This document shows, in pieces, positions 8,966 through 17,497 of a stretch of 56,317 bases of DNA. Under the pieces are notes generated by a model. It was not told the DNA's origin and searched no databases. It saw only the letters and a program-made list of their open reading frames with translations. The DNA comes from an uncultured Clostridia bacterium (GTDB lineage Bacteria > Bacillota > Clostridia > Peptostreptococcales > Anaerovoracaceae), in contig CALZOZ010000004.1 in the NCBI GenBank assembly GCA_945828095.1, positions 1 to 56,317 of the forward strand. The letters run 5' to 3'. Numbering within the stretch: position 1 is the first letter of the stretch; each line of letters starts with the position of its first letter. The position numbers and the translations under genes are program-made.

Positions 8966-9877
8966 ATGGCAGCGGCTAAAAAAGGCGGGCTGGGAAGAGG
9001 ACTTGATGCTCTGTTTGCAGATGCTGTCCCTGTAAGCGACCCGTTGAAGGAAGAAAAGAAACAGGACACACAGGTCAGGACAGAAGAGCAAAGTGGAGAT
9101 GCAGTGCAGTATATTAATATCCATGATATAATGCCTAATGCCAACCAGCCGAGGAAGACCTTTAGTGAAGAGAAAATAGAGGAGCTTTCCAAGTCAATAA
9201 AAGAGCACGGTATAATTCAGCCTATCGTTGTAAGAAAAAAAGGTAAAAGCTATGAAATAGTTGCCGGAGAAAGAAGATGGAGAGCTGCAAGAAAGGCGGA
9301 GCTTGCAAAGGTTCCATGCCTTATCAGAGAATTAAGCGATGAACAGAATATGCTTATCGCTATAATTGAAAACATGCAGCGCGAGGATCTGAACCCGGTT
9401 GAAGAAGCTGAAGGCCTTAATCAGATGATAGTAACCTTCGGTATGACACAAGAGCAGATCTCGAAGAGTGTAGGTAAGAGCAGACCTTATATCGCCAATT
9501 CTCTCAGACTTCTAAAGCTTCCGGAATATATAAAAGAAGAAATGGCTGAGGGCAGACTTTCGGCAGCTCATGGCAGAACACTTGTAACGGTGGAAGATGA
9601 GGATGTTCGAAAGGCTCTTTGCGAAAGAATTATAAAAGAGGGACTTTCCGTAAGAGAGACAGAAAAACTGGTTTCTGAGGATGGGAAAGGAAAAAAGAGA
9701 AAACCTGCTGCGAGGACAAAAAATCCGGATGTAGCAAGAGTAGAGGCAGAACTTAAGGAAGCATTAGGTACGAGAGTAACCATAAATCAGAACGGCAAAA
9801 AAGGCAAAATTGAGATTGAATTCTTTAGCCGAGATGAGCTTGACAGATTGATAGAACTGTTGAAAACACTCAAGTAA
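8966..9877 (+). CDS. parB: Chromosome partitioning protein ParB/Spo0J
   Basis: Binds parS, spreads as a CTP-dependent clamp and helps load SMC. The 303 residues start with KKGGLGRGLDALF, the ParA-stimulating N-terminal peptide. The ParB N-domain (NANQPRKTFSEEKIEELSKS) has the GERRWRAA CTP motif, and the HTH is GMTQEQISKSVGKSRPYIAN. A lysine-rich linker and the C-terminal dimer domain follow. It starts one base after parA, with GGAGGAG as RBS. Confidence 0.97.
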   Translation: MAAAKKGGLGRGLDALFADAVPVSDPLKEEKKQDTQVRTEEQSGDAVQYINIHDIMPNANQPRKTFSEEKIEELSKSIKEHGIIQPIVVRKKGKSYEIVAGERRWRAARKAELAKVPCLIRELSDEQNMLIAIIENMQREDLNPVEEAEGLNQMIVTFGMTQEQISKSVGKSRPYIANSLRLLKLPEYIKEEMAEGRLSAAHGRTLVTVEDEDVRKALCERIIKEGLSVRETEKLVSEDGKGKKRKPAARTKNPDVARVEAELKEALGTRVTINQNGKKGKIEIEFFSRDELDRLIELLKTLK

Positions 9878-9884
9878 AGGGGGA

Positions 9885-9900
9885 TGTTTCACATGAAACT
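9885..9900. promoter_or_regulatory. Degenerate parS-like site at a start codon
   Basis: TGTTTCACATGAAACT differs from the parS consensus at 2 of 16 positions (9 and 16) and lies immediately after parB. It contains the ATG (9893) of the next gene. Whether ParB binds it cannot be told from sequence. Confidence 0.45.
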
Positions 9901-10165
9901 TTTGATTCTCCTTATGGGTTTGTGGAATCTGATCACCTTTGCCATGATGGGAATAGATAAAGCAAAAGCCAAGAAAAATAAACAGCGCATAAGCGAGAAG
10001 ACTCTTATTCTAAGCAGCTTTATTATGGGAGCCTTAGGAATAACTGCAGGAGCACTTATATTTCATCATAAAACAAGGAAGATTAAATTCCAAATTTTAA
10101 TCCCAATGTCAATTATAGTAAATATAGCCTTGATTTATGCACTTGTTTACTACAATATAGTTTAA
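9893..10165 (+). CDS. DUF1294 small membrane protein
   Basis: A 90-residue membrane protein of the DUF1294 (YsdA-like) family, function unknown. The family pattern WNLITFAMMGIDKAKAK is followed by a basic loop (KNKQRISEKTL), and GALGITAGALIFHHKTRK is the second signature. There are about three hydrophobic segments. ATG 9893 is chosen over 9884 because AAAGGGGG ends at 9883, giving nine-base spacing; 9884 would abut the SD. It ends with a clear terminator and is probably cotranscribed with parA-parB. Confidence 0.85.
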   Translation: MKLLILLMGLWNLITFAMMGIDKAKAKKNKQRISEKTLILSSFIMGALGITAGALIFHHKTRKIKFQILIPMSIIVNIALIYALVYYNIV

Positions 10166-10172
10166 TGATTCC

Positions 10173-10193
10173 GCCCCTTTACAGGGGCTTTTT
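10173..10193 (+). terminator. Rho-independent terminator
   Basis: Stem GCCCC (10173-10177) / GGGGC (10184-10188) followed by TTTTT. It ends the parA-parB-DUF1294 unit. Confidence 0.85.
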
Positions 10194-10263
10194 CTTTCGT
10201 GAAATAAATGTGGAGAAAAGCTGAAAAACTGTGAAAAAAGCACTACATCTTGTAGATGAAAAA

Positions 10264-10284
10264 AACACATATTTGTGTTATAAT
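10264..10284 (+). promoter_or_regulatory. gdpP promoter (extended -10) with overlapping dyad
   Basis: TGTTATAAT (10276-10284) is an extended -10. No good -35 is seen at 17 bases. The inverted repeat AACACA-TATT-TGTGTT (10264-10279) overlaps it, so a regulator could cover the -10. A second dyad CATCT-TGT-AGATG (10246-10258) lies just upstream. Confidence 0.5.
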
Positions 10285-10330
10285 CGTAGGATAGACTGCT
10301 ATAGGTGTGTTTAAAAATGAGGAGATAAAA

Positions 10331-12091
10331 ATGTCAGAGAAAAAGAAGGTAATAAATACAAATTCATGTATTCCTCTTCCTCTTTGCGTAATAAACAATC
10401 AGGGTAAGATCATAGATGCCAACGATCATATCGGGGATGTTTTTATATATGATGCTATTGTAGATGCAGACATCTTCACTCTTACGGGAATAAAAACAGC
10501 GGAGCTTTATGCTGCTGCAGCAGATGATACTCATCCGCTGCTGAAACGAAATGAAAAGGTTTTCAGACTGGTGGCTTATCTGATGGGAGAGGAACCCGAC
10601 TCAGATCTGGGTATAATCTTTAATGATGTAACCGGAATGGAGGAACTCAAGGAAAGATACAATAGCGAAAAGCCTTGTGTTGCCAAGATTCAGGTGGATA
10701 ATTATGACCAGCTCATTGACAGCAGCGGCGCAGCACCGAAGCTGGGGCTTTCCAGCGAAATAGATAAAATAATCAGAAAATGGGCAGCCCGAATAAACGC
10801 TTCTGTCAGCAGGGTAAAGAGCAGCAGTTATGTTGTATGGTTTGAACAGCAGTATCTCGACAGACTCGTTGCCGGCAAATTCGATCTCCTTGATGAAGTA
10901 AGGAATCTTGAAACAGGCGCAGATTTTCCTGCCAGCCTCAGCATGGGCGTAGGTGTAGGCGGAAAATCCATGACTCAGACAGAGGAATATGCCAATGCGG
11001 CACTGGATCTGGCACTGGGACGAGGAGGAGATCAGGCTGTAGTAAAGCGAAACATTAAGATAGAGTACTACGGCGGTAAGCTGCAGACTGTAGAGAAGAG
11101 CAACAAGGGAAAGTCAAGAATAGTGGGTCATGCCCTTAAGCAGCTCATAGAGCAGGCCGGAAAAATTTTCGTCATGGGGCACAGATATCCTGACATGGAT
11201 AGTTTCGGTGCAGCACTTGGAATTATGAGACTTTGCAGCCTTTCAGAAAAAGAGCCTTTTATAGTAATTGATGATTTTAACGATTCTCTTCAAGCCATTT
11301 TCAGGCAGGCAAGAGAAAGCGAAAACTATAAATTCATAAGCTCTGAAAAGGCCATATCAATGGCGGAACCTGAGGATCTGCTCATAGTGGTGGATACCCA
11401 CAGACCAAGTATGGTGCAGTGCAGGGAGCTTCTTAATATCTGCGAAAAGATAGTAGTTATAGACCATCATCGGAAGGTAGAGGAATTTATCGAAAATCCG
11501 GTGCTGGCATACATGGAATCCTATGCATCCTCCACATCGGAGCTGGTAGCAGAGATTCTGCAGTACATGACCACTAAAAAGGTGCTGCTCAAGCTGGAAG
11601 CGGAGGCACTGCTTGCGGGAATGACAGTTGATACCAACGGATTTGCTGTTAAAACCGGAGTGCGTACGTTTGAAGCTGCGGCATGGCTGAGAAGACAAGG
11701 CGCGGATCCTACTGAAGTCAAGAGATTTTTCCAGGAAGATTTCTATAATATCCGACTTAAGGCGACGGCTATGTCTACTGCAGAGATATATGAGGGAGGC
11801 ATTGCCATTACAACCTGCGAACAGGTTATGCCTGATGCACAGCTGATCTGTGCTCAGGTGGCGGACCAGCTGCTTACTATAAAAGGCGTAAAAGCATCCT
11901 TTGTAGTAGGGCGGAATAATGAGATGAAGACAGTAATCAGCGCAAGATCGCTGGGAGAAATAAATGTACAGGTAATTATGGAAAAGTTTGGCGGCGGCGG
12001 ACATTTGACCACGGCGGCAGCTCAGGTGGATACTTCCATAGACGAAACTGTAAACAAAATAAAGAGTATACTGGAGGTCAATAAACAATGA
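10331..12091 (+). CDS. gdpP: Cyclic-di-AMP phosphodiesterase GdpP-like, no membrane anchor
   Basis: Hydrolyses c-di-AMP, a signal for potassium, wall and osmotic balance. The 586 residues are a PAS-like domain (about 10-110), a degenerate GGDEF domain (about 120-255) and a DHH/DHHA1 phosphodiesterase. The DHH part has GHRYPDMDS (about 283), VVDTHRP and VIDHHRK (about 375-380). The DHHA1 part has GGGGH (about 554-558). Canonical GdpP has two N-terminal transmembrane helices; here the protein starts directly in PAS and has no hydrophobic segment. ATG 10331 has GGAGATAAA upstream; a GTG at 10307 would add only eight charged residues. Its stop overlaps rplI. Confidence 0.9.
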   Translation: MSEKKKVINTNSCIPLPLCVINNQGKIIDANDHIGDVFIYDAIVDADIFTLTGIKTAELYAAAADDTHPLLKRNEKVFRLVAYLMGEEPDSDLGIIFNDVTGMEELKERYNSEKPCVAKIQVDNYDQLIDSSGAAPKLGLSSEIDKIIRKWAARINASVSRVKSSSYVVWFEQQYLDRLVAGKFDLLDEVRNLETGADFPASLSMGVGVGGKSMTQTEEYANAALDLALGRGGDQAVVKRNIKIEYYGGKLQTVEKSNKGKSRIVGHALKQLIEQAGKIFVMGHRYPDMDSFGAALGIMRLCSLSEKEPFIVIDDFNDSLQAIFRQARESENYKFISSEKAISMAEPEDLLIVVDTHRPSMVQCRELLNICEKIVVIDHHRKVEEFIENPVLAYMESYASSTSELVAEILQYMTTKKVLLKLEAEALLAGMTVDTNGFAVKTGVRTFEAAAWLRRQGADPTEVKRFFQEDFYNIRLKATAMSTAEIYEGGIAITTCEQVMPDAQLICAQVADQLLTIKGVKASFVVGRNNEMKTVISARSLGEINVQVIMEKFGGGGHLTTAAAQVDTSIDETVNKIKSILEVNKQ

Positions 12092-12534
12092 TTGTAATTT
12101 TGAACAGAGATGTAAAGGGAACCGGCAAAGCCGGAGATATAGTAAAAGTAAGCGACGGATATGCAAGAAACATGCTCATCCCTAAGGGATATGCCAAGGA
12201 GGCAACCGAAGGCAATGTAAGAAATCTTGAAAAACAGAAAGCCATCGCTGCAGAAAAAAAGGCAGAAGAAAAGGCAGCAGCACAGGCTCTGGCAGAGAAG
12301 ATAAATGCAGCATCCGTTACTATTAAAACCAAGGCCGGAGAAGGCGGCAGAATCTTCGGTTCTATCACTTCCAAGGATATTGCCGATGCGCTGGCTGATC
12401 AGAAAAAGCTTACAGTTGATAAAAAGAAGATTCTGCTGGATAATCCGATTAAGCAGACAGGAGAAATGACAGTAGATATCAAGCTTTACCCGGAGGTAAT
12501 GGCAAAGCTTAAAGTGACTGTTACTGCTGAATAA
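12088..12534 (+). CDS. rplI: Ribosomal protein bL9
   Basis: Large-subunit protein of 148 residues, the usual length. The N-terminal signature is MIVILNRDVKGTGKAGDIVKV ... GYARNMLIPKGYA, followed by the long connecting helix (AAEKKAEEKAAAQALAEKI) and the C-terminal domain (GGRIFGSITSKDIADAL). The ATG overlaps the gdpP TGA by four bases, so translation is coupled. The gdpP-rplI-dnaB order is common in Firmicutes. Confidence 0.98.
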   Translation: MIVILNRDVKGTGKAGDIVKVSDGYARNMLIPKGYAKEATEGNVRNLEKQKAIAAEKKAEEKAAAQALAEKINAASVTIKTKAGEGGRIFGSITSKDIADALADQKKLTVDKKKILLDNPIKQTGEMTVDIKLYPEVMAKLKVTVTAE

Positions 12535-12569
12535 TCGTCAGCCACAAATAATACGAGGAGAAATCAGAC

Positions 12570-13886
12570 ATGATAGAGAGAATCCCTCCACATAACGAGG
12601 AGGCAGAAAGATCTGTCCTTGGAGCGGTAATGCTCAATAAAGATGTACTTTCAGAAGTTTTGGAAGAAGTTACTGCAGATGACTTTTATAACGAAAGTCA
12701 CAAGGAAATATTCAGAGCAATCTGGGAGCTATATAAGGATAACACAGCCGTAGATATGCTTACTGTCTGCGAGGAGCTTAAAAAGAGAAAATCCCTTGAC
12801 ATGGCAGGCGGCAGAGCGTACATAGCCACTCTGACATCTGAGGTGCCTTCTACTGCCAATGCAGTTGAATATGCCAAAATTGTAGCCGAAAAAGCTACTC
12901 TCCGTCAGATGATAAAGACCTCAGAGGACATAACTGAAAAGGGCTATGACGCAAAGATGGCAGCCGGTGAAATTCTGGATTATGCTGAAAGCGGCATATT
13001 CAAAATAGCGCAGAAAAGGCAGAAAAACGACTACGCCAAAATTCAGGATGTACTTCTTACAAATATAAAGATAATAGATGCAGCAGCACAAAATAAAGAT
13101 AAGATAGTTGGAATACCTACAGGCTTTAAGGATATTGATGAAAAGACCAGCGGCCTGCAGCGTTCTGACCTGATTATTGTTGCCGCGCGCCCTGCCATGG
13201 GAAAAACCGCTTTTGCTCTGAATATAGCGCAGCAGAGTGCGGTGAAGGCAGGCTCCTCGGTGATTATTTTCAGCCTGGAAATGTCCAAGGAGCAGCTGGG
13301 ACAGAGACTGCTTGCCATGCAGGCAAGAGTTGAGATGCAGAAACTTAAACAGGGCGACCTGGACCGGAAGGACTGGGACCGCATTACCATGGCACTGGAT
13401 GAGTTAAACAATACCAAGATAGTAATAGACGACACACCTGGCATTTCCTTAATGGAAATGAGAAACAAGTGCAGAAGGCTTAAGGCCGAGCAAGGTCTTG
13501 ATCTTGTAGTTATCGACTACCTTCAGCTGATGAGCCTGCAGGGAAAGACGGATAACCGCCAGCAGGAAATAAGTACTATTTCCAGAAACCTGAAGCTTCT
13601 GGCAAGGGAAATGGACTGCCCGGTTATCGTGCTCTCACAGCTCTCAAGAGCTCCTGAGCAGAGACAGGACCACAGACCTATTCTGTCGGACCTGAGAGAG
13701 TCAGGATCAATCGAGCAGGATGCGGACATAGTAATTTTCCTTTACAGAGACGATTATTATAACGAAAATACGGACAAGCCGGGCGTATGTGAAGTGAACA
13801 TTGCCAAGCACAGAAGCGGACCGACTGATAAGGTGGAACTGACATGGGTTTCACGTTACACTAAATTCAGCGATAAAGCCCTTTAG
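12570..13886 (+). CDS. dnaB: Replicative DNA helicase (DnaB family)
   Basis: Hexameric 5'-3' helicase of the replication fork (called DnaC in Bacillus). The 438 residues comprise an N-terminal DnaB domain (PPHNEEAERSVLGAVML) and a RecA-like C-terminal domain with Walker A ARPAMGKTAFA (about 205-215), Walker B LDLVVIDYLQLM and the arginine-finger region KHRSGPTDKVEL. The length is normal and there is no intein. RBS ACGAGGAG lies upstream of ATG 12570. The downstream gene encodes its probable loader or accessory. Confidence 0.97.
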   Translation: MIERIPPHNEEAERSVLGAVMLNKDVLSEVLEEVTADDFYNESHKEIFRAIWELYKDNTAVDMLTVCEELKKRKSLDMAGGRAYIATLTSEVPSTANAVEYAKIVAEKATLRQMIKTSEDITEKGYDAKMAAGEILDYAESGIFKIAQKRQKNDYAKIQDVLLTNIKIIDAAAQNKDKIVGIPTGFKDIDEKTSGLQRSDLIIVAARPAMGKTAFALNIAQQSAVKAGSSVIIFSLEMSKEQLGQRLLAMQARVEMQKLKQGDLDRKDWDRITMALDELNNTKIVIDDTPGISLMEMRNKCRRLKAEQGLDLVVIDYLQLMSLQGKTDNRQQEISTISRNLKLLAREMDCPVIVLSQLSRAPEQRQDHRPILSDLRESGSIEQDADIVIFLYRDDYYNENTDKPGVCEVNIAKHRSGPTDKVELTWVSRYTKFSDKAL

Positions 13887-13895
13887 GAGGAGCCA

Positions 13896-15179
13896 ATGAA
13901 TTTTAACAGAGGAAAAATAAGGGATTTTTACCTTTTAACAACCGATGTTGAGAATATGTTCATAAATGAATATCTGCCCGGAGCCCCGGGAGAATACGTG
14001 AAGGTTTACCTTTACGGGCTTTTATATGCCCAGCTGGGAACAGAGATGACCCACCAGGCTATGGCCGCACAGCTTGGACTTTCTGAAAATACGCTCTGCG
14101 ATGCGTGGAACTACTGGGAGCAGATGGGCGTAATAAAAAAACTGCCGGCAAAAGGATATAATAAGGCTGGGGAAGCAGGTACGGGACTTCTGGATTTTGA
14201 TGTTGAATATATAAATCTGCGTGAAAGAATGTACGGCAATGTATCCACAGCGGAAAGCAGCAGAGGGGAAATTTCCGGGCCTTTACAAAATCAGGAGCTG
14301 AAGAAGCTTTTTGATGATGTGGAAATAATCATGGGCAGACCTCTTTCTTCACAGGAAAATGGCGAAATTGCATCCTGGATTAATCAGCATGGTGCTACTT
14401 CTGCTCTTGTGAGACTGGCTTTTGATTACTGCTGCCAGCGGGGCAAGGCCAATGTGAAATATGTAGGTAAGGTTGTCCTTGAGTGGAACAGCAAGGGACT
14501 GGCACAGGAGGATGAAATAAGAGAATATATTAAGAACCTGGATGAAAGGCAGAGACTATATAAGAGAGTGCTTAATTCTCTGGGGCTTAATCGAAATGCT
14601 ACAGAGGCAGAGCGAAAGATGATCAGCCGGTGGATTGATGAACTCGGATTCGGTGCAGAGAGAATACTGGCGGCATGCGATAAGACTATTTCAATGGCCA
14701 GCCCAAGCTTAAGATATGTTAACAAGGTACTGGAAAACTGGGCGCAGGAGGCACAGGAACAAGGAAGAGATGTTAATCAGAATATAACAGTTACTCAGGC
14801 TGTTTTGAATAAATATTACGAGCATTTGCGCCGTGAGGCACATGAGGCGGCAGAAAAAAGAAAAGAAGAGGTTTACGAGGCAGTTCCAAGGATTGCTGAA
14901 GTGGACGAAGAGCTTAAGGCTTTGGGAAGCAAGCTTTCCAGGGGAGTGCTTACGGGCATGACCAGGGATCAGATGGAAGAAACGAGACGACTGATGGGCC
15001 TGCTGGAGGAAGAAAGAGCAGTGCTTATGACAGAGAATAATTTTACTGTAGACTATACAGATATCAAATATTCCTGCGATAAATGCGGCGATACCGGTAT
15101 TGATGAAAATGGAAAACGGTGCGCATGCGCTAAGGAGAGAATAGGAGAGGCAGAAATATGGCAAAAGGAAAAAAGATAG
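13896..15179 (+). CDS. DnaD-domain protein fused to a DnaI-type N-terminal zinc segment
   Basis: A probable replication restart/helicase-loading factor of 427 residues. It has an N-terminal winged-helix-like region (1-90), then two DnaB_2/DnaD domains (about 130-212 and 223-290), each with the W/Y-rich ending (KYVGKVVLEWNSKG; RYVNKVLENWAQE). From about 315 on it resembles the N-terminal half of clostridial DnaC/DnaI loaders: a coiled segment (PRIAEVDEELKALGSKLSR) and a zinc-type motif with Cys394, 397, 409 and 411 (CDKCGDTG ... CAC). It stops there, and no AAA+ ATPase follows; the next gene, a peptidase, begins inside its last codons. RBS AGGAGG. Confidence 0.85.
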   Translation: MNFNRGKIRDFYLLTTDVENMFINEYLPGAPGEYVKVYLYGLLYAQLGTEMTHQAMAAQLGLSENTLCDAWNYWEQMGVIKKLPAKGYNKAGEAGTGLLDFDVEYINLRERMYGNVSTAESSRGEISGPLQNQELKKLFDDVEIIMGRPLSSQENGEIASWINQHGATSALVRLAFDYCCQRGKANVKYVGKVVLEWNSKGLAQEDEIREYIKNLDERQRLYKRVLNSLGLNRNATEAERKMISRWIDELGFGAERILAACDKTISMASPSLRYVNKVLENWAQEAQEQGRDVNQNITVTQAVLNKYYEHLRREAHEAAEKRKEEVYEAVPRIAEVDEELKALGSKLSRGVLTGMTRDQMEETRRLMGLLEEERAVLMTENNFTVDYTDIKYSCDKCGDTGIDENGKRCACAKERIGEAEIWQKEKR

Positions 15180-16807
15180 GGAATCCTAAAATACCAATGG
15201 AATTCCTCTGGGAAGTCGGTGCAAAGATAGTGTATGCGACGGACAGAGGACTTGACAAGGTTGCTGATTTCCTCGACGATAAGGTAATACCATTCCTTAA
15301 AGATATTTGTGAGGAAATTGGAGAAATTGCTCTCGATGGATTAGAAGGCGCAACCGATGTGGGCGCAGCTCTGATCAGATGGTACGACAAGAGCGCAGAA
15401 CTTGTGGAATGGTTTGTAAAGAAAACCGCTGTGCTCATAATGAGGAAATATCACGATCTGCTCATGGATCTGGCACAGTACCGGCGGGTTATTATCAGAG
15501 ACTTCATGATAATTCTGATTGTGGGTGTAGGAGCGGTAGCAGTTTTTGCATCTGCAGTTGACTACGAATATGCGTATAACGGAAGAACCCTCGGAATTGT
15601 TAAGGAGCAGAGGGACGTGCTGGAAATTCTGGAAATGGTCAGTGAAGAACTTTCACTGGAGTATGGCTCCAGTATCGTCATCGATCCTGAAACGGATATA
15701 ACATTTAAACCGGTTATTTCATACGGAAAGGACATCGATGATGCAGATACGGTCCTTAGACGTTTCACTTATATGGGCGATATTCAAGCTCAGGCATTTG
15801 CAATTGTAGTTGATGGAGAAAGAATAGCAACGGTTGAAAGTGAAAAAATTGCACAAGACGTGCTTGACTCCATTAAAGCAATGTACACTAAGGACAGCGA
15901 TGCAAAATACGAATATGTAGGATTTGCAGAGGATGTTAAAATTGAGCCGTACAATACAACACTTGCAAACGTAAGCAGTAAGTCGGCAGCTTTGAAGAAG
16001 ATAAAAAGCGGCGGACAGCAAAAGGTAACTTACACTGTAAAATCAGGTGATACACTTTACGGAATATGCGATAAGCTTGGTGTAAATCTGCAGGAACTTA
16101 AGAAGATGAATCCTAAGATAAAGGATACAATGACTCTCCATGTGGGAGATAAATTTGTTACGCAGCAGGAAATCCCTCTGATTACAGTTGAAACAGTAGA
16201 AGTTTCTGTATTTGCAGAGGCCATAGATTACAAGACAGTAACCAAGGAATCAAGTAAATATTACAAAGGTGAAACAGTTGTAACCCAGGCAGGAAAGAAG
16301 GGTAAAGCCAGAGTAACCGCCAGACTTACCAAACACAACGGGGTAACTGTAGATAGAGAAGACCTGTCAGTTGAAACCATTAAGAAACCGGTTAATAAGA
16401 TTGTTGTCAAGGGAACCAAAGCGGTTCCGGCAAAGAAGGGAACCGGAACCTTCATGAGACCTGTTAATGTAGGTGTTTATGCAGGCTATGGAATGCGCTG
16501 GGGCAGAATGCACTATGGTTTAGACTACGCAGCTCCTACGGGTACTCCGATATACGCAGCCGATGGAGGTACAGTTACATCGGCAGGCTGGTCAGGAGCA
16601 TACGGATACACAATTGTTATCGACCACGGAGCCAATAAGAAGACGCTCTATGCTCACTGCAGCAGGCTCTTTGTATCTGCCGGAACCAAGGTATACAAAG
16701 GACAGCATATTGCAGCTGTGGGCAGCACGGGACGAAGCACGGGCCCTCACTGTCATTTTGAGATATTCATAAATGGTGCAAATGTTAATCCGTCATACTA
16801 TGTATAA
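15158..16807 (+). CDS. Membrane-anchored LysM/G5/M23 peptidoglycan peptidase
   Basis: A cell-wall hydrolase with an unusually long cytoplasmic start. The 549 residues are about 110 charged cytoplasmic residues, one transmembrane helix (about 112-132, DFMIILIVGVGAVAVFASAV), an extracellular spacer and a LysM domain (about 288-335, YTVKSGDTLYGICDKLGVN). A G5-like domain (about 340-410) and a C-terminal M23 domain follow. Its zinc ligands are visible: His452 and Asp456 in HYGLD, His531 and His533 in HCHFE. All catalytic residues are present, so it is probably an active endopeptidase. It overlaps the previous gene by 22 bases. Confidence 0.92.
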   Translation: MAKGKKIGNPKIPMEFLWEVGAKIVYATDRGLDKVADFLDDKVIPFLKDICEEIGEIALDGLEGATDVGAALIRWYDKSAELVEWFVKKTAVLIMRKYHDLLMDLAQYRRVIIRDFMIILIVGVGAVAVFASAVDYEYAYNGRTLGIVKEQRDVLEILEMVSEELSLEYGSSIVIDPETDITFKPVISYGKDIDDADTVLRRFTYMGDIQAQAFAIVVDGERIATVESEKIAQDVLDSIKAMYTKDSDAKYEYVGFAEDVKIEPYNTTLANVSSKSAALKKIKSGGQQKVTYTVKSGDTLYGICDKLGVNLQELKKMNPKIKDTMTLHVGDKFVTQQEIPLITVETVEVSVFAEAIDYKTVTKESSKYYKGETVVTQAGKKGKARVTARLTKHNGVTVDREDLSVETIKKPVNKIVVKGTKAVPAKKGTGTFMRPVNVGVYAGYGMRWGRMHYGLDYAAPTGTPIYAADGGTVTSAGWSGAYGYTIVIDHGANKKTLYAHCSRLFVSAGTKVYKGQHIAAVGSTGRSTGPHCHFEIFINGANVNPSYYV

Positions 16808-16818
16808 ATGAAAAGGCG

Positions 16819-16848
16819 AAGGGGCAGGTATAAGGCCTGCTCCTTTCT
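16819..16848 (+). terminator. Possible terminator after the M23 gene
   Basis: AAGGGGCAGG (16819-16828) pairs with CCTGCTCCTT (16836-16845), with one G-U pair and a 7-base loop. Only a short T run follows, so termination may be partial. Confidence 0.5.
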
Positions 16849-16895
16849 CATATATTAAACTGGTACTTAACGGTTTAACAGGAGGAATTCATGCC

Positions 16896-17168
16896 ATGGA
16901 TAATCACTATATAACCATTGAAAACAGGGAAAAACTGGTACTAAGTCAGGTGGCCGATGTTGACGCTTTTGACGAGGAAACCCTTTGGGCAAATCTAAAA
17001 GAAGGCGGCATTGAAATAACAGGAGAAAAACTTAACATAGAAAAGCTTGACCTCCAGGAGGGAATGCTAGTTGTGACGGGACGAATCAGTTCAATAGCAT
17101 ATACGGACAGAACCTTCAAGGAGAAGAGCGGTTTATTGAAAAGACTGACTGCAAGACAGGGAAAATGA
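16896..17168 (+). CDS. yabP: Sporulation protein YabP
   Basis: A 90-residue protein of the YabP/YqfC family, in Bacillus a sigma-E-dependent protein needed for normal spore coat and cortex formation. The pattern HYITIENREKLVLSQVADVDAFDEETLW followed by GGIEITGEKLNIEKLDLQEG and a basic tail is characteristic. The stop overlaps the yabQ start by four bases. RBS AGGAGG (16881-16886). Together with yabQ it indicates a spore-forming ancestry. Confidence 0.92.
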   Translation: MDNHYITIENREKLVLSQVADVDAFDEETLWANLKEGGIEITGEKLNIEKLDLQEGMLVVTGRISSIAYTDRTFKEKSGLLKRLTARQGK

Positions 17169-17497
17169 GCGGGCTGATTAAAAGCGAGCTTACTATTTTT
17201 ATAGTAATGACCGGATGCGGCATGGCGGCAGGACTTCTGGCTGAACTTTTTAAAAGCTGCGCATCAGTAAGAGGTTACGGACAGTTTGGCAGAACTGTTA
17301 TGGAGATAATATTGTTTGTCCTGATTGGAGTGATGATAAGTGAATTCTTTTATTACTGCGATAATGGCAAGATTACAGTAACGGGTATAGGTTCTCTTCT
17401 AATAGGTCTTTGGTTGTGGAAGAAGTTTTTTTGTGGTATACTTACGCTAACGGAGGCAGACAATGACGAAGAAAAAAGGCGAGGTAAGCACTTTTAA
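17165..17497 (+). CDS. yabQ: Sporulation membrane protein YabQ
   Basis: A 110-residue membrane protein of the YabQ family, needed for spore cortex formation in Bacillus. There are three hydrophobic segments (about 8-25, 45-62, 72-90) separated by short loops, with FFYYCDNGKITVTG as the recognisable loop. It overlaps yabP by four bases and divIC by 35 bases, so this is a compact sporulation/division cluster. The start has no strong SD and is probably translated by coupling to yabP. Confidence 0.85.
   Translation: MSGLIKSELTIFIVMTGCGMAAGLLAELFKSCASVRGYGQFGRTVMEIILFVLIGVMISEFFYYCDNGKITVTGIGSLLIGLWLWKKFFCGILTLTEADNDEEKRRGKHF

Noticed and set aside
11357..12166. 269-codon minus-strand frame opposite gdpP
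   Set aside because: No SD, Cys/Leu/His-rich low-complexity product, and fully antisense to a conserved gene; a shadow frame.
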